64,000 nucleotides of DNA, taken from JBHFEI01 sp041928815. Lineage in GTDB: Bacteria; Pseudomonadota; Alphaproteobacteria; Rhizobiales; Rhizobiaceae. The DNA is taken from positions 62,001 to 126,000 of the forward strand of contig NZ_JBHFEI010000009.1 in NCBI RefSeq assembly GCF_041928815.1, written 5' to 3'. The position numbers and the translations under genes are program-made. The notes beneath the pieces were generated by a model that was not told the DNA's origin, searched no databases, and worked only from the letters and a program-made list of their open reading frames with translations. Below, piece after piece: positions 24,767-33,754 of this stretch. Within the stretch, counting starts at the first letter, position 1. Each line of letters begins with the position of its first letter.

Positions 24767-26601
24767 GGCCGTGCCCCCATCATCGCGGTCTCGACAAGGG
24801 CGGAGAGGCAGGAGGCGCGGGCGGCGCTCAGCCGATGGAGATCCGCGCCGAGCTGGCCAGCCAGCGTCGCCACGGCCGGGCGCGGGCGCCGGGCGATGTC
24901 GACGCAGATCGTCTTCAGCGCTTCGGCGCGGTAGTGGCGGGCAATGTCCTCGGCCTGCCGGGCGGCGCGTGCACGGTCCGCCTCGCCGTCGAGCGTGACA
25001 TTGCCGGCGCCATCGGTGAGGATGACGACGATCGGCGTGTTGCCGCGCCGCCGCACGGCCAGCGCCAGTTCCAGTCCCGTCTTCAGCCCGGCCGCCAGCG
25101 GCGTCGGCCCGCCGCCCGGAAGGGCCGCCAGACGCCGCTTGGCCGCCACGAGCGAGCGCGTCGGCGGCAGCAGGAGATCGGCACCCTCGGCGCGAAAGGC
25201 GATGAGGGCGACCTCGTCGCGGCGCACGTAGCAGCGCGCCAGAAGCTGCTCGATCGCACCCTTGGTCTCGCCCAGCCGGTCGAGCGCGGTGGAGCCGGAG
25301 GCATCGACGACGAAAATCGCCGTGGAGGGCGCGGCGTGGCGGCGGCGGTGGTAGCGAAAATCGTCCTTGCGGATCTGCGGCGCGCCAGGGGCTTCCTCCC
25401 CTGCCCCGGTCAGGCTCGCCCCGGCCGCTGCGGCGGCGCGCCGGCGCAGGCGCTGGAAGGGTGCTGCGGCCCGCAGCGTGGCGGAGAGATCCGGCCGCGC
25501 ATCGACGAAGGGTGGCGTCGGGCCGGTGGCATAGGGCCGTCCGCGCCGCGCCTTGCGCATCTGCGCGCCCGCCTTGCCGGCCCGCTTCGCCTGGCGCGCG
25601 GCCCGTTCGCTGACGAGAAGCGACAGGCCGTCGATCATGCCCGCCGCCATGGCCGCCTCGAGGCGGCCCAGCGCATCGGCGGGCGCCGCCTGTGCCTGCG
25701 ATGCGTCCGCCTCGTCCGGGGCATGGTGTGCCTGCGATGCGTGCGGCGGCGCGGCGTCGGGCAGCGTGTCGCCGGGCAGCGGGTCGCCGGGCGGTTCGCA
25801 CTCCGCCTCGGCGGGCGGTTCGGCCGAGAGCAGGCGGATGCCGAGACACAGGCCGAGCGCGCTCACCGCATCCTGCGGCCGCACCTGCGATTGGCCGGCG
25901 AGCATGGCGAGGATCCGGCTGACGGTGAAGAGATGCAGATGGGCGCGGGCCGAGCCATGGCCGGCGGCAAGGGCCAGCGCCAGCATCTGCTCCAGAAGCC
26001 CGGCGGGCATGGTGACCGCGCGCCAGTCCCGCGGCGCGGCGGCGCCTGCGGCACGGGCGGGCCGGGCGGCGCGCGTCGCCGCAAGGGGAATGCCCTCGAG
26101 GCTGACATGCAGGGCGAGCCGACCGGTGAGCACGCCCGGGGGTGGCGCGTCCGTCTCGGCGGCCTCATCCAGCGCCAGAACGCTCACGCGCCGTCCTTCC
26201 ATGCCCTCGGCGAGGGTCGCGGCGGTTCCCGGCTCCAGCCGCTCGGCCATGGGCACGATCATCAGGCCACCGTCGACGGCCGAGAGAAGGCCCCGTGCGG
26301 CGACCGGCCGGCCGGTCCGCGCCGTCGCGGCGAGGTCCAGCCGGGGATGCAGGACATCGCTGCCGGCGCCGGGCGGCAGGCGACGCACCGGCGCCTCCGG
26401 GCCGAAGGCGTGCAAAAGGCCATCGACGAAGGCATCGCGCACGCCCCCGGCGCGCGCCGTCAGCCACAGGCCGCCGAGCGCCCCGCGCCCGGCCGCAAGC
26501 ACGTCGGCGGCCAGCAGCGCGTCGCGCCAGCGCTCTTCGCCGCTCGCGGCGACGGCGTCCTGAAAACGGGCGTTGCCCCCGACATCATCCATGGCGCTCA
26601 T
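24763..26601 (-). CDS. bchD: Magnesium chelatase subunit D
   Basis: BchD pairs with BchI to drive Mg insertion by BchH into protoporphyrin IX. The 612-residue product has a degenerate AAA+ region, a Pro/Ala/Asp-rich linker (about residues 255-300, with short repeats such as SQAHHAP and ASQAQAAP) and a C-terminal integrin-I/von Willebrand A domain with the metal site VVDASGSTALDR and ILTDGAGNVT. I chose ATG 26601, which overlaps the bchI stop (ATGA), the coupling used throughout this operon; ATG 26592 is the alternative. Confidence 0.96.
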   Translation of the reverse strand: MSAMDDVGGNARFQDAVAASGEERWRDALLAADVLAAGRGALGGLWLTARAGGVRDAFVDGLLHAFGPEAPVRRLPPGAGSDVLHPRLDLAATARTGRPVAARGLLSAVDGGLMIVPMAERLEPGTAATLAEGMEGRRVSVLALDEAAETDAPPPGVLTGRLALHVSLEGIPLAATRAARPARAAGAAAPRDWRAVTMPAGLLEQMLALALAAGHGSARAHLHLFTVSRILAMLAGQSQVRPQDAVSALGLCLGIRLLSAEPPAEAECEPPGDPLPGDTLPDAAPPHASQAHHAPDEADASQAQAAPADALGRLEAAMAAGMIDGLSLLVSERAARQAKRAGKAGAQMRKARRGRPYATGPTPPFVDARPDLSATLRAAAPFQRLRRRAAAAAGASLTGAGEEAPGAPQIRKDDFRYHRRRHAAPSTAIFVVDASGSTALDRLGETKGAIEQLLARCYVRRDEVALIAFRAEGADLLLPPTRSLVAAKRRLAALPGGGPTPLAAGLKTGLELALAVRRRGNTPIVVILTDGAGNVTLDGEADRARAARQAEDIARHYRAEALKTICVDIARRPRPAVATLAGQLGADLHRLSAARASCLSALVETAMMGARP

Positions 26602-27635
26602 CCATGGACAGGGACCGTCTCGAGGGCTGCGAGCGCCCGTTCGATGCGCGGCGCGCTTCCGGCATCGTCGAGCGGGTCGCGCCGCAGGCGATGGCAGAGC
26701 ACCATCGGGGCGATCTGCTCGATATCGGGCCAGCCGACGGCCTCCCGCCCGTCCAGCGCCGCGGCGGCCCGGGCGGCGCGCATCAATGTCAGCTCGCCGC
26801 GCATCCCGTCTATGCCGAGACGCATGCACAGCTGCGAGAGCCGCGACAGGATCGCGTCGGAGAGGGTGACGGCGCGCAGGCGCGTCCTTGCGGCGACGAC
26901 CGTCTTGCGCACCGCCGCCTCCTTCCTGCTCCAGTGTGCCGCAAAGGCGTCCGGATCGGTCTCGTAGGCGTCACGGCGTCGGATCACCTCGATGCGCTGC
27001 TGGAGATTGTCGAGGGTGCGGATATCGACGGCGAGCCCGAACCGGTCGAGCAGCTGCGGGCGAAGATCCCCCTCCTCCGGATTGCCGCTGCCGACGAGCA
27101 CGAAGCGCGCCGCATGGCGGATGCTCATGCCCTCGCGCTCGACGACGTTGATCCCGGACGCGGCGGCATCGAGCAGCAGATCGACCAGATGGTCCTCGAG
27201 AAGATTGACCTCGTCGACATAGAGAAAGCCGCGATTGGCGGCGGCCAGCAAGCCCGGCTCGAATCGCTTTTCGCCCGAGATCAGCGCCGTCTCGATATCC
27301 AGCGCCCCGCAGACCCGGTCCTCGGTCGCCCCCAGCGGCAGATCAACCATCGGCGCCGGCACCTGGACCACCGCGCGGATGCGCTGCGCCTCGGGCGCCG
27401 TGCATGCGGGGCAGGCCGCCTGCGGCTGATCCGGCAGGCAGTTGTAGCGGCACCCTTTCCGTGTCGCGATCGCCGGCAGCAGCGCCGCGAGCGCCCTGAC
27501 GGCGGTCGATTTGCCGGTGCCCCTGTCACCGAAGATCAGCACTCCGCCGAGCAGCGGCTCCACCGCCGCCATCAGAAGCGCCTTCTTCATGTCTTCCTGC
27601 CCGACAATGGCCGAAAAGGGAAAGGGCTTCAGCAT
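26598..27635 (-). CDS. bchI: Magnesium chelatase subunit I
   Basis: BchI is the AAA+ ATPase of Mg-chelatase. The 345-residue product has PFSAIVGQEDMK, Walker A IFGDRGTGKST (residues 34-44), Walker B FLYVDEVNLL and the sensor GSGNPEEGDLRPQLLDRF. I place the start at 27635, since the upstream in-frame ATG at 27671 and the start at 27725 lie within the operator palindromes. It heads the bchI-bchD-bchO-crtI-crtB operon. Confidence 0.96.
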   Translation of the reverse strand: MLKPFPFSAIVGQEDMKKALLMAAVEPLLGGVLIFGDRGTGKSTAVRALAALLPAIATRKGCRYNCLPDQPQAACPACTAPEAQRIRAVVQVPAPMVDLPLGATEDRVCGALDIETALISGEKRFEPGLLAAANRGFLYVDEVNLLEDHLVDLLLDAAASGINVVEREGMSIRHAARFVLVGSGNPEEGDLRPQLLDRFGLAVDIRTLDNLQQRIEVIRRRDAYETDPDAFAAHWSRKEAAVRKTVVAARTRLRAVTLSDAILSRLSQLCMRLGIDGMRGELTLMRAARAAAALDGREAVGWPDIEQIAPMVLCHRLRRDPLDDAGSAPRIERALAALETVPVHG

Positions 27636-27653
27636 AGGCCTGACCTCGATGGA

Positions 27654-27720
27654 GAAAGTGTCAATTGACATTGACACTTTCGATCGGGTTTTTGAAGGGG
27701 CCTGTCGATATTTGTTGACA
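27654..27720 (-). promoter_or_regulatory. bchI operon control region with two exact CrtJ/PpsR palindromes
   Basis: TGTCAATTGACATTGACA (27659-27676) and TGTCGATATTTGTTGACA (27703-27720) are both exact TGT-N12-ACA sites, 26 bases apart. The first sits inside a perfect 28-base palindrome, GAAAGTGTCAAT-N4-ATTGACACTTTC (27654-27681). The proximal site is 18 bases from the bchI start codon. I do not see a confident -10 element. Confidence 0.82.
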
Positions 27721-28213
27721 GGCATGCAGGGTGTCGGCGGGATCAGGTGAAATCCTGCGTCAGGCCGAGCGCGCCTTTCCCGTGATCCCTGCCTCCGCCC
27801 CTGGGACCGGCCTATCTCCAGAGGGGAACACGCCTGATGCTGAGGTCCTTGCCCGGATCGGAAAGCGACATGTCAGGCCGGGCCATGGCCGCCTTGGGCG
27901 GGACGCACCGGTGCTTGGCACGGCGCACGACCCTGCCATTCACCATTCCTGCACCGGCGCCGCCTAGACTCCGCTGTGCCGGCTATGCCACTGCAGCAGA
28001 TCCAATTTATCTCTTCTATTTCTTGAGAAGACGATGGAAAAAGAAATTCCGACATTTGTGACCGGGTATCTTCTCGAGTGCGGAATTTCCTCAAGGAAGA
28101 TAAAAGAGGCGATGCCCATACAAGACTGTATCACGACCTGGGCCTATACGGGGACATAGCTGAAGCGTGCATGGAGATCATGTCTGAAAAATAGAGAGTA
28201 AATCTGGATAATT
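27721..28213. other. AT-richer scar region beyond the photosynthesis cluster
   Basis: No conserved gene is recognisable. From about 27990 the base composition turns AT-rich compared with everything to the left. The only reading frame with a start and a weak ribosome site (GAGAAG) is 28034-28159, 41 codons, beginning MEKEIPTFVTGYLLE; I cannot assign it and give it low weight. The stretch adjoins a transposase fragment and looks like horizontally acquired or decayed DNA. Confidence 0.4.
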
Positions 28214-28540
28214 TTATTTTTGACATTGCCAGATATTGTCGACAGGGTTCAACTCGGGCGACTTGGACGGCAGTGGCAGGATGGTGATGTTTTCCGGAAC
28301 GAAGAGATTGTTGGACATGTGCCATCCCGCCTGATCCATGACGAGGACCGCGTGGGTACTTTCAGTGACGTTGCGGGATATCTCGATCAGGTGCTGGTTC
28401 ATGGCATGGGTGTCGCACCACGGCATGACGAGAGCGGCGGCCTTGCCCTGCTTAGGGCAGATGGCACCGAAGATAGAGGCCGATCGGGTTCGCTGATCAT
28501 GCGGCGCGACAGCGGCATCGCCTGTCTCTTCATCACCCAC
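28214..28540 (-). pseudogene. IS630-family transposase, C-terminal fragment
   Basis: Within this 108-codon frame, residues from about 15 onward match the DDE domain of IS630-type transposases: VMDQAGWHMSN (second Asp of the triad) and LPLPSKSPELNPVDNIWQ (catalytic Glu region). The N-terminal half and the extreme C-terminus are missing; the frame stops four residues after the NIWQ motif. It is a dead remnant, not a functional element, and it is fused at about 28497 to an ABC ATPase fragment on the other strand. Confidence 0.85.
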
Positions 28541-28748
28541 GACCTCACCATCGTGCGCGCGGCGGCGTCACAGGTGACGATCCTGCATCGCTTACAGGTC
28601 GTGCGCCAGGGCGACAGGGATGCCGTGTTCTCCCCGCCCCTCGACGCCTACACGCAGCGGCTGGTGAGCGCGGCGCCCGGGATCGAGGTCGGCCGGCTCG
28701 ACCGGCCTCTCGAAAAACGCGGCCGCGACCTCGGGCTCGGCCGCGCCG
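28498..28748 (+). pseudogene. C-terminal fragment of an oligopeptide/dipeptide ABC transporter ATPase
   Basis: The frame reads DSGIACLFITHDLTIVR, the H-loop of a Dpp/Opp/Gsi-type ATPase, then the typical VFSPPLDAYTQRLVSAAPGIE tail. Walker A, the ABC signature and Walker B are absent. The 5' boundary coincides with the end of the transposase fragment, so insertion and later deletion probably removed the rest. The frame stays open past 28748 into the antisense of the next gene, so the natural stop has probably been lost. Confidence 0.8.
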
Positions 28749-29498
28749 TCATGACGCCGTCAGGCCGCTGCGCCGTGCGGCCATTCGCTCGACTGCGGAA
28801 AGCCCGTCGTAGATCAGCACCGCCAGCACCGCGACGATCAGTCCTCCCTGGAACACGAAGGAAAGGTTGTTCGACAGCAGCCCGGCAATGATGACTTCGC
28901 CCAAGGTCTTTGCCGCCACCGTCGAGCCGATGGTCGCGGTTGCGAGGCTGATGACGACGGAGAGCCGGATGCCGCCGATGATGATCGGCAGCGCCAGCGG
29001 GAGCTCGATCGTCAGCAGCCTCTGCCACCCGGTCATGCCAACGCCGCGCGCCGCTTCCATCACCGGCTTGGGCAGCGTCGTGAGCCCCGTCACGGTATTC
29101 TCGAAGATCGGGAGAAGACCGTAGAGAAACAGCGCGATAAGGGTTGGCTTCTCGCCGAACCCCACCGCCGGCACGGCAAGCGCCAGCACGGCGACCGGCG
29201 GAAACGTCTGGCCGATATTGACGAGACTTCGCGACAGGGCCAGAAACTCCGCGCCGAACGGCCGGGTGACGAGGACGGCGAGCGACACCGCCAGTGCGGT
29301 CGCCGCCACCGTCGCGATCAGCACGGTGCGCAGGTGAGACAGGGTGAGGGAAAGCAGGCTGCCCTGATTGTAGATGACCGGCGCATTGTTCTGCGTCAGC
29401 GGCTTCAGGAGCGGCGCGAACCAGTCCGGCTTGAGAAGGAACGCGACGAGCGCGAAAAAGACCGCAAGTCGCAGGAGAGTGGGCAGACGGGGCGTCAT
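28749..29498 (-). CDS. yehW: Osmoprotectant/betaine ABC transporter permease, YehW type
   Basis: This 249-residue inner-membrane protein has about six helices and the EAARGVGMTGWQRLLTIELPLALPIIIGGIRLS loop that docks to the ATPase. It is the last gene of a four-gene series in the order binding protein, large permease, ATPase, small permease, which is the yehZYXW (osmX-type) order. Its start overlaps the ATPase stop (ATGA). Substrates of this family include glycine betaine and related compounds; the actual ligand is not known here. Confidence 0.88.
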   Translation of the reverse strand: MTPRLPTLLRLAVFFALVAFLLKPDWFAPLLKPLTQNNAPVIYNQGSLLSLTLSHLRTVLIATVAATALAVSLAVLVTRPFGAEFLALSRSLVNIGQTFPPVAVLALAVPAVGFGEKPTLIALFLYGLLPIFENTVTGLTTLPKPVMEAARGVGMTGWQRLLTIELPLALPIIIGGIRLSVVISLATATIGSTVAAKTLGEVIIAGLLSNNLSFVFQGGLIVAVLAVLIYDGLSAVERMAARRSGLTAS

Positions 29499-30433
29499 CG
29501 CGGCCTCGCTGCGCGCCTGGCAAGGCCCTCGAGGCTGACATGGCCGAGCGGCTCGCCGCCCGGACCTTCGACCGGAAGAGCGTTGCGTCCCGACCAGAGC
29601 AGCGCGGCCAGGGCATCGCGCTGGCTGAGCGTGGAGGACAGGGCGGGGCCCTCGGCGCCGCCCGCCTCGACGGCGGCACCGACGGTTTCGATGGACAGCA
29701 TGCGGAACGGCCGTTCGCTGGTACCGATCAGCGTTTCGACGAACGGGGTCGCAGGCCGCACCAGCATTTCGGCCGGCGTCGCGTACTGGACGAGCCGGCC
29801 CTTGTCCATCACCGCGATCCTGTCGGCGAGATGGAAGGCTTCTTCCATGTCATGGGTGACGAGCACGATCGTGGTGCCGAACTGTTTCTGGATCGCCAGA
29901 AGATCGTCCTGCGCCTTCGCCCGGATGACCGGGTCGAGCGCGCCGAACGGCTCGTCCATCAGGAGCACGTTCGGCGCGGCCGCGAGCGCACGCGCCACAC
30001 CGACGCGCTGCTGCTGGCCGCCCGACAATTCATGCGGAAAGCGCGGGCCGAAGGCTTCGGGATCGAGCTGGAACAGTGTCAGCAGTTCGCGGACGCGCGC
30101 ATCGATGCGGGCCCTGTCCCAGCCCAGCAGCACCGGCACCGTGGCAATGTTCTGCGCGACCGTGCGATGGGGAAACAGGCCGTGGCCCTGGATGGCATAG
30201 CCGATCCGCCGGCGCAGCCGAAAGGCGGGGATTGCGCGAGTGTCCGCGCCATCGAGCCGGATGATGCCCGATGTCGGCTCCACCAGCCGGTTGATCATCC
30301 GCAGGAGCGTCGTCTTGCCGGAGCCTGACGTTCCGACCACGACGGTAATCGTGCCAGGCTCGATCGTCATCGACACGTCGTCGACGACGGTGGTGGTCTC
30401 GTAGCGCTTCGTAACGTGTTCGATCTCGATCAT
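29495..30433 (-). CDS. yehX: Osmoprotectant/betaine ABC transporter ATPase, YehX type
   Basis: The 312-residue protein has Walker A VVGTSGSGKTTLL (residues 33-45), signature ELSGGQQQRVGVARAL, Walker B VLLMDEPFGALD and the H-loop LVTHDMEEAF. The C-terminal 60 residues (IETVGAAVEAGG onward) resemble a short CBS-like or regulatory tail as in OpuCA/YehX. Both ends overlap neighbouring genes by four bases. It energises the two permeases on either side. Confidence 0.92.
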   Translation of the reverse strand: MIEIEHVTKRYETTTVVDDVSMTIEPGTITVVVGTSGSGKTTLLRMINRLVEPTSGIIRLDGADTRAIPAFRLRRRIGYAIQGHGLFPHRTVAQNIATVPVLLGWDRARIDARVRELLTLFQLDPEAFGPRFPHELSGGQQQRVGVARALAAAPNVLLMDEPFGALDPVIRAKAQDDLLAIQKQFGTTIVLVTHDMEEAFHLADRIAVMDKGRLVQYATPAEMLVRPATPFVETLIGTSERPFRMLSIETVGAAVEAGGAEGPALSSTLSQRDALAALLWSGRNALPVEGPGGEPLGHVSLEGLARRAARPR

Positions 30434-31590
30434 GCGGTCCTGCCCCGGGCTGGCGTCGTCATTTCGATGATGGCGTCAAAGACGACCGCCGCGGCAAAGG
30501 CCAGGGCGACGGTCGGCACGGCGCCAAGCAGCACGAGGTCCATCGCCGTCTGGCCGATCCCCTGGAAAACGAAGACACCGAAGCCGCCGCCCCCGATCAG
30601 CGCCGCGATGGTCGCAAGGCCGATATTCTGCACCAGAACGATGCGGATGCCGGTCAGGATGACCGGCAGGGCCAGCGGAAACTCGATGGTGAACAGCCGC
30701 TGAGTGTCCGTCATGCCGATGCCGCGTGCGGCCTCGTTGGCATCGCGCGGAACGTTGCGCAGCCCCAGGACCGTATTGGAGACGACCGGCAGCAGCGAAT
30801 AGAGGAACAGGGCGAGGAAGGCCGGTGCCGCGCCGATGCCGCGAATGCCGATCGCCGATGCACCCGGTATGGTGAGCGCGATCCAGCCGAGCGGCGCGAT
30901 CAACAGGCCGAACAGGGCGATCGACGGAATGGTCTGGATGATGTTGAGCACGTTCAGGACACCGGGGCGCAGGGATTCGACCCTGTGGCAGAGCACGCCA
31001 AGCGGCAGCCCGACGAGGACGGCCGCAAGCAGCGAACCGAGCGCCAGCGTCAGATGGGTGGCCGCCTCGTTCCAGAACGTCTCCGCCCGGCTGGCATATT
31101 CCTTCAGGACAGACAGGCCGTTCCAGCTGCCGGAGACGAGGATGCCGCCGATGGCGACGGCAACCGCGAGGAGAACCGCGACGCGCAGGGGTGGCGAGGG
31201 GCGAAGCCGCGTGACGGAATCCGCCGTCAGCAGCGCGAAGGCAAAGGACAGCTGCCAGAAGCCGGACGCCGGCGAGACGCGCGCGTAGCTGTTGTCCGGC
31301 GGCGTGAGATGCGTTGCCGCCAGACCGATGAAGACCGAGAGCGCGAGGAGCGCGGCGAGGCTTGCCGCAAGCCGGATCGGTATCGGCGTCCGGAAAAGCG
31401 CCATCGCGGCGACGGCCACCAGAAGCACGACGAGGGCGTATCCCAAGGGTTGCGGAAGCGCTTCCAGGATGGACCGCGGTTCCCCCTGGACGATCCTGTT
31501 CGCCCTGAATGTCGCAAACGGGGACAGTGCGATGCTGCAGGCGATCCATAGCGCGACGATCAGGCCAAGTTTGTCGAAACGAGCGGTCAT
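30430..31590 (-). CDS. yehY: Osmoprotectant/betaine ABC transporter permease, YehY type
   Basis: The 386-residue protein matches the unusual length of YehY. Four to five extra N-terminal helices (to about residue 165) precede the standard permease core, which carries the docking loop EAARGIGMTDTQRLFTIEFPLALP. I selected ATG 31590, which follows a GGAAG ribosome site; two earlier ATGs in frame are less well placed. It lies 195 bases downstream of the binding-protein gene across a strong hairpin. Confidence 0.88.
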   Translation of the reverse strand: MTARFDKLGLIVALWIACSIALSPFATFRANRIVQGEPRSILEALPQPLGYALVVLLVAVAAMALFRTPIPIRLAASLAALLALSVFIGLAATHLTPPDNSYARVSPASGFWQLSFAFALLTADSVTRLRPSPPLRVAVLLAVAVAIGGILVSGSWNGLSVLKEYASRAETFWNEAATHLTLALGSLLAAVLVGLPLGVLCHRVESLRPGVLNVLNIIQTIPSIALFGLLIAPLGWIALTIPGASAIGIRGIGAAPAFLALFLYSLLPVVSNTVLGLRNVPRDANEAARGIGMTDTQRLFTIEFPLALPVILTGIRIVLVQNIGLATIAALIGGGGFGVFVFQGIGQTAMDLVLLGAVPTVALAFAAAVVFDAIIEMTTPARGRTA

Positions 31591-31656
31591 GAAACGGACT
31601 TCCGACATGAATGTGCGTGGGGAGGCAAGGCAGGCCCTGTGCCGCATGGTCCGGGA

Positions 31657-31680
31657 GCATCTCCCCGACGGGGGAGATGC
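31657..31680 (-). promoter_or_regulatory. Perfect intercistronic stem-loop between yehZ and yehY
   Basis: GCATCTCCCC (31657-31666) and GGGGAGATGC (31671-31680) form a perfect 10-bp stem with a 4-base loop. No T-run follows on the minus strand, so it is more likely an mRNA-stabilising or attenuating hairpin than a full terminator. This placement, just after a binding-protein gene and before its permeases, is a known way to make excess binding protein. Confidence 0.7.
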
Positions 31681-31785
31681 GTCGTCCTGCCGGAAGCGGC
31701 TCGTCGCGAGCCGATCCCGCGTTGCGGAGAGCTGCGGCGGGTACGCGCCACGGCGGGCCTTGCGCGAAGGCGGCGCCGACCTTTC

Positions 31786-32697
31786 CTACTTCAGAAAGCC
31801 GTTCTTCTTCAGGAAATCCTCGGCCACGGCCTTTGCAGGCTCGCCGCCGACCTGGACGCGACCGTTGAGCTCCTGCAGGGTCACCAGATCGAGCTTCTCG
31901 AAGACCGGCTTCAGCAGGGTTTCGATTTCCGGATGCTCGGCCAGCACGGCCTCGCGAATGATCGGAGCGGGCTGGTAGACCGGCTGCACGCCCTTATCAT
32001 CGGCAAGCACGACGAGCCCGGAGGGCGCGATGCCGCCATCGGTCCCGTAGACCATCGCGGCGTTCGCGCCGTTGGTCTGGTTGGCGGCCGCAGCAATCGT
32101 TGCGGCCGTGTCGCCGCCGGACAGCGTGATCAGCTGTTCGGGCTTCAGCGTGAAGGCATAGGTTGTCTGGAAGGCGGGAAGCGCGGCGGCGGAATTGACG
32201 AATTCCGACGAGGCCGCCAGGATCACCTGGCCGCCATTGGCGACATACGCGCCGAAGTCGGACAGGGTGGCGAGCTTGTTCGCCTCCGTCACATCCTTGC
32301 GAAGGGCGATGGCCCAGGTGTTGTTGGCGGGCGACGGCGTCAGCCAGACGATCTTGTTGGCCTCATAGTCGAGCTTCTTCGCCTCCGCATAGGCCTTGGC
32401 AGCATCCTTCCAGAGCGGGTCGTCGGCCTTTTCGAAGAAGAAGGCGGCATTGCCGGTATATTCGGGATAGATGTCGATCTCGCCGGCCGTGATCGCCTGG
32501 CGCACGACCGGGGTGCCGCCAAGCTGGACGCGGTCGGTCGTCTCGATGTTGTTGGCATTCAGCACGGCAAGAATGATATTGCCGAGGACGCCGCCCTCCG
32601 TGTCGATCTTGGAGGATACGACAACCTGGGCCTCGGCCTGCGTCCCTGCAAGGAGCAGCAGGAAGGCGCCGGCGATCAACTTCGTCTTTCCAGACAT
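31786..32697 (-). CDS. yehZ: Osmoprotectant/betaine ABC transporter substrate-binding protein, YehZ type
   Basis: This 303-residue protein has a signal peptide (about residues 1-22, ending TQAEA before QVVV) and an OpuAC-type fold: SKIDTEGGVLGNIIL at the N-terminus, the IDIYPEYTGNAAFFF block and a C-terminal LNGRVQVGGEPAKAVAEDFLKKNGFL motif. ATG 32697 follows AGGAAAC. It heads the operon with yehY, yehX and yehW. Length and operon order agree with YehZ; ligand specificity is not evident. Confidence 0.9.
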   Translation of the reverse strand: MSGKTKLIAGAFLLLLAGTQAEAQVVVSSKIDTEGGVLGNIILAVLNANNIETTDRVQLGGTPVVRQAITAGEIDIYPEYTGNAAFFFEKADDPLWKDAAKAYAEAKKLDYEANKIVWLTPSPANNTWAIALRKDVTEANKLATLSDFGAYVANGGQVILAASSEFVNSAAALPAFQTTYAFTLKPEQLITLSGGDTAATIAAAANQTNGANAAMVYGTDGGIAPSGLVVLADDKGVQPVYQPAPIIREAVLAEHPEIETLLKPVFEKLDLVTLQELNGRVQVGGEPAKAVAEDFLKKNGFLK

Positions 32698-33030
32698 ATT
32701 CCGTTTCCTATCATCGTGTGTTTTGCCTGACGGATGCACGTTCGCGACGGCGCGTGCGGCCCGGTCATTTTTTGATCACGGATCGCCCCGCCCGTCGGGG
32801 CATGAAATTCCGATATAGGTCAGCGCCGGATAAAAAACACATCGCGGCCCGTTCTGCGGCGGACGCAGGAGGCGAAGGACCGGCAGGATACCGGACGGCT
32901 CCGTCAGTCGCCGCGGCCTTCGCCCTCGGAGGACGTAATTTCAATATTCTTCATAGAATAAGACGATTTTCTCTCGTCTCCTTCCGCGGGATGCCGGTAT
33001 TCAGTGCCTTATCAACGGAGGACGTGACGA
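32698..33030. promoter_or_regulatory. Divergent yehZ/peroxiredoxin intergenic region with an AT-rich palindrome
   Basis: The 333 bases hold no gene. A perfect inverted repeat TATTCT-TCAT-AGAATA occupies 32945-32960, about 70 bases before the peroxiredoxin start, in an otherwise GC-rich surrounding. It is a candidate operator. A related but imperfect sequence (TATTCTATAGATTC) occurs at about 36024-36037 upstream of the rhodanese gene. Confidence 0.45.
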
Positions 33031-33675
33031 ATGGCACTCTCAGCAGTTTTGCAGCAGACCGTCGAGACCCTGCGCAATGCGCTTCCCGCACCGATCTTTG
33101 ACGCGATCGGTCAGTCGATCGCAGACCTCAAGCAAAGTGGGATAGAAGACCGGGCTCCGAAGGTCGGAGAGCGGATTTCATTGCCGGTGCTGACAGGTGC
33201 AGATGGCGGACGCATCGATCTGGCCGGACTTGCTGCGGACGGTCCCCTGGTCATCTCCTTCTACCGCGGGGGGTGGTGCCCGTACTGCTCGATCGAACTG
33301 CGCGGCCTGTCAGCGATTGCCGACGATCTGAAGCAACGGGGAGCGGCGCTCGTCGCGATATCGCCGGAAACGCCTGATAATGCTCTCGCAACGGCCGGCA
33401 AGAACGCGCTCGGATTTCCTGTGGCGGTCGACGCCAACAATGAATTTGCACGCTCGCTCGGCATCGTGTTCGCGCTGCCGGAGGGTCTGCGTCCGCTCTA
33501 TCGCCAGATCGGAATCGACCTCCCCGTCTGGAACGGCGACGAGAGCCATGAACTGCCGCTGCCTGCCACCTTGATCGTCGACCGGGACGGCGTCGTGCGT
33601 TTCATCGATGCCGACGCGGATTTCACGCGACGGACCGAACCCGAGGATATCCTGAGCGCCCTCGCCGCAGTCTGA
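33031..33675 (+). CDS. Peroxiredoxin-like thiol protein (AhpC/TSA family)
   Basis: The 214-residue cytosolic protein has a thioredoxin fold with the redox motif FYRGGWCPYCSIEL (Cys83 and Cys86) rather than the single peroxidatic PxxxTxxC site of typical peroxiredoxins. The first about 45 residues are helical. Such AhpC/TSA-related proteins are annotated as thiol peroxidase or redoxin-like. It is next to, but convergent with, the YeeE/rhodanese pair, which suggests a link to sulfur or thiol stress. The substrate is unknown. Confidence 0.8.
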   Translation: MALSAVLQQTVETLRNALPAPIFDAIGQSIADLKQSGIEDRAPKVGERISLPVLTGADGGRIDLAGLAADGPLVISFYRGGWCPYCSIELRGLSAIADDLKQRGAALVAISPETPDNALATAGKNALGFPVAVDANNEFARSLGIVFALPEGLRPLYRQIGIDLPVWNGDESHELPLPATLIVDRDGVVRFIDADADFTRRTEPEDILSALAAV

Positions 33676-33754
33676 GCGAAATCCCCGAAAGAGAGCCGCA
33701 AGACGGTCATTTTCGTCCGGAATGCGCTTCGGGTCGAAGCGACGCCGTCTCCGT

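Noticed and set aside
24835..26967. Plus-strand open frame of about 710 codons over bchD/bchI
   Set aside because: Antisense shadow; Arg/Gly/Ala-rich, no motif.
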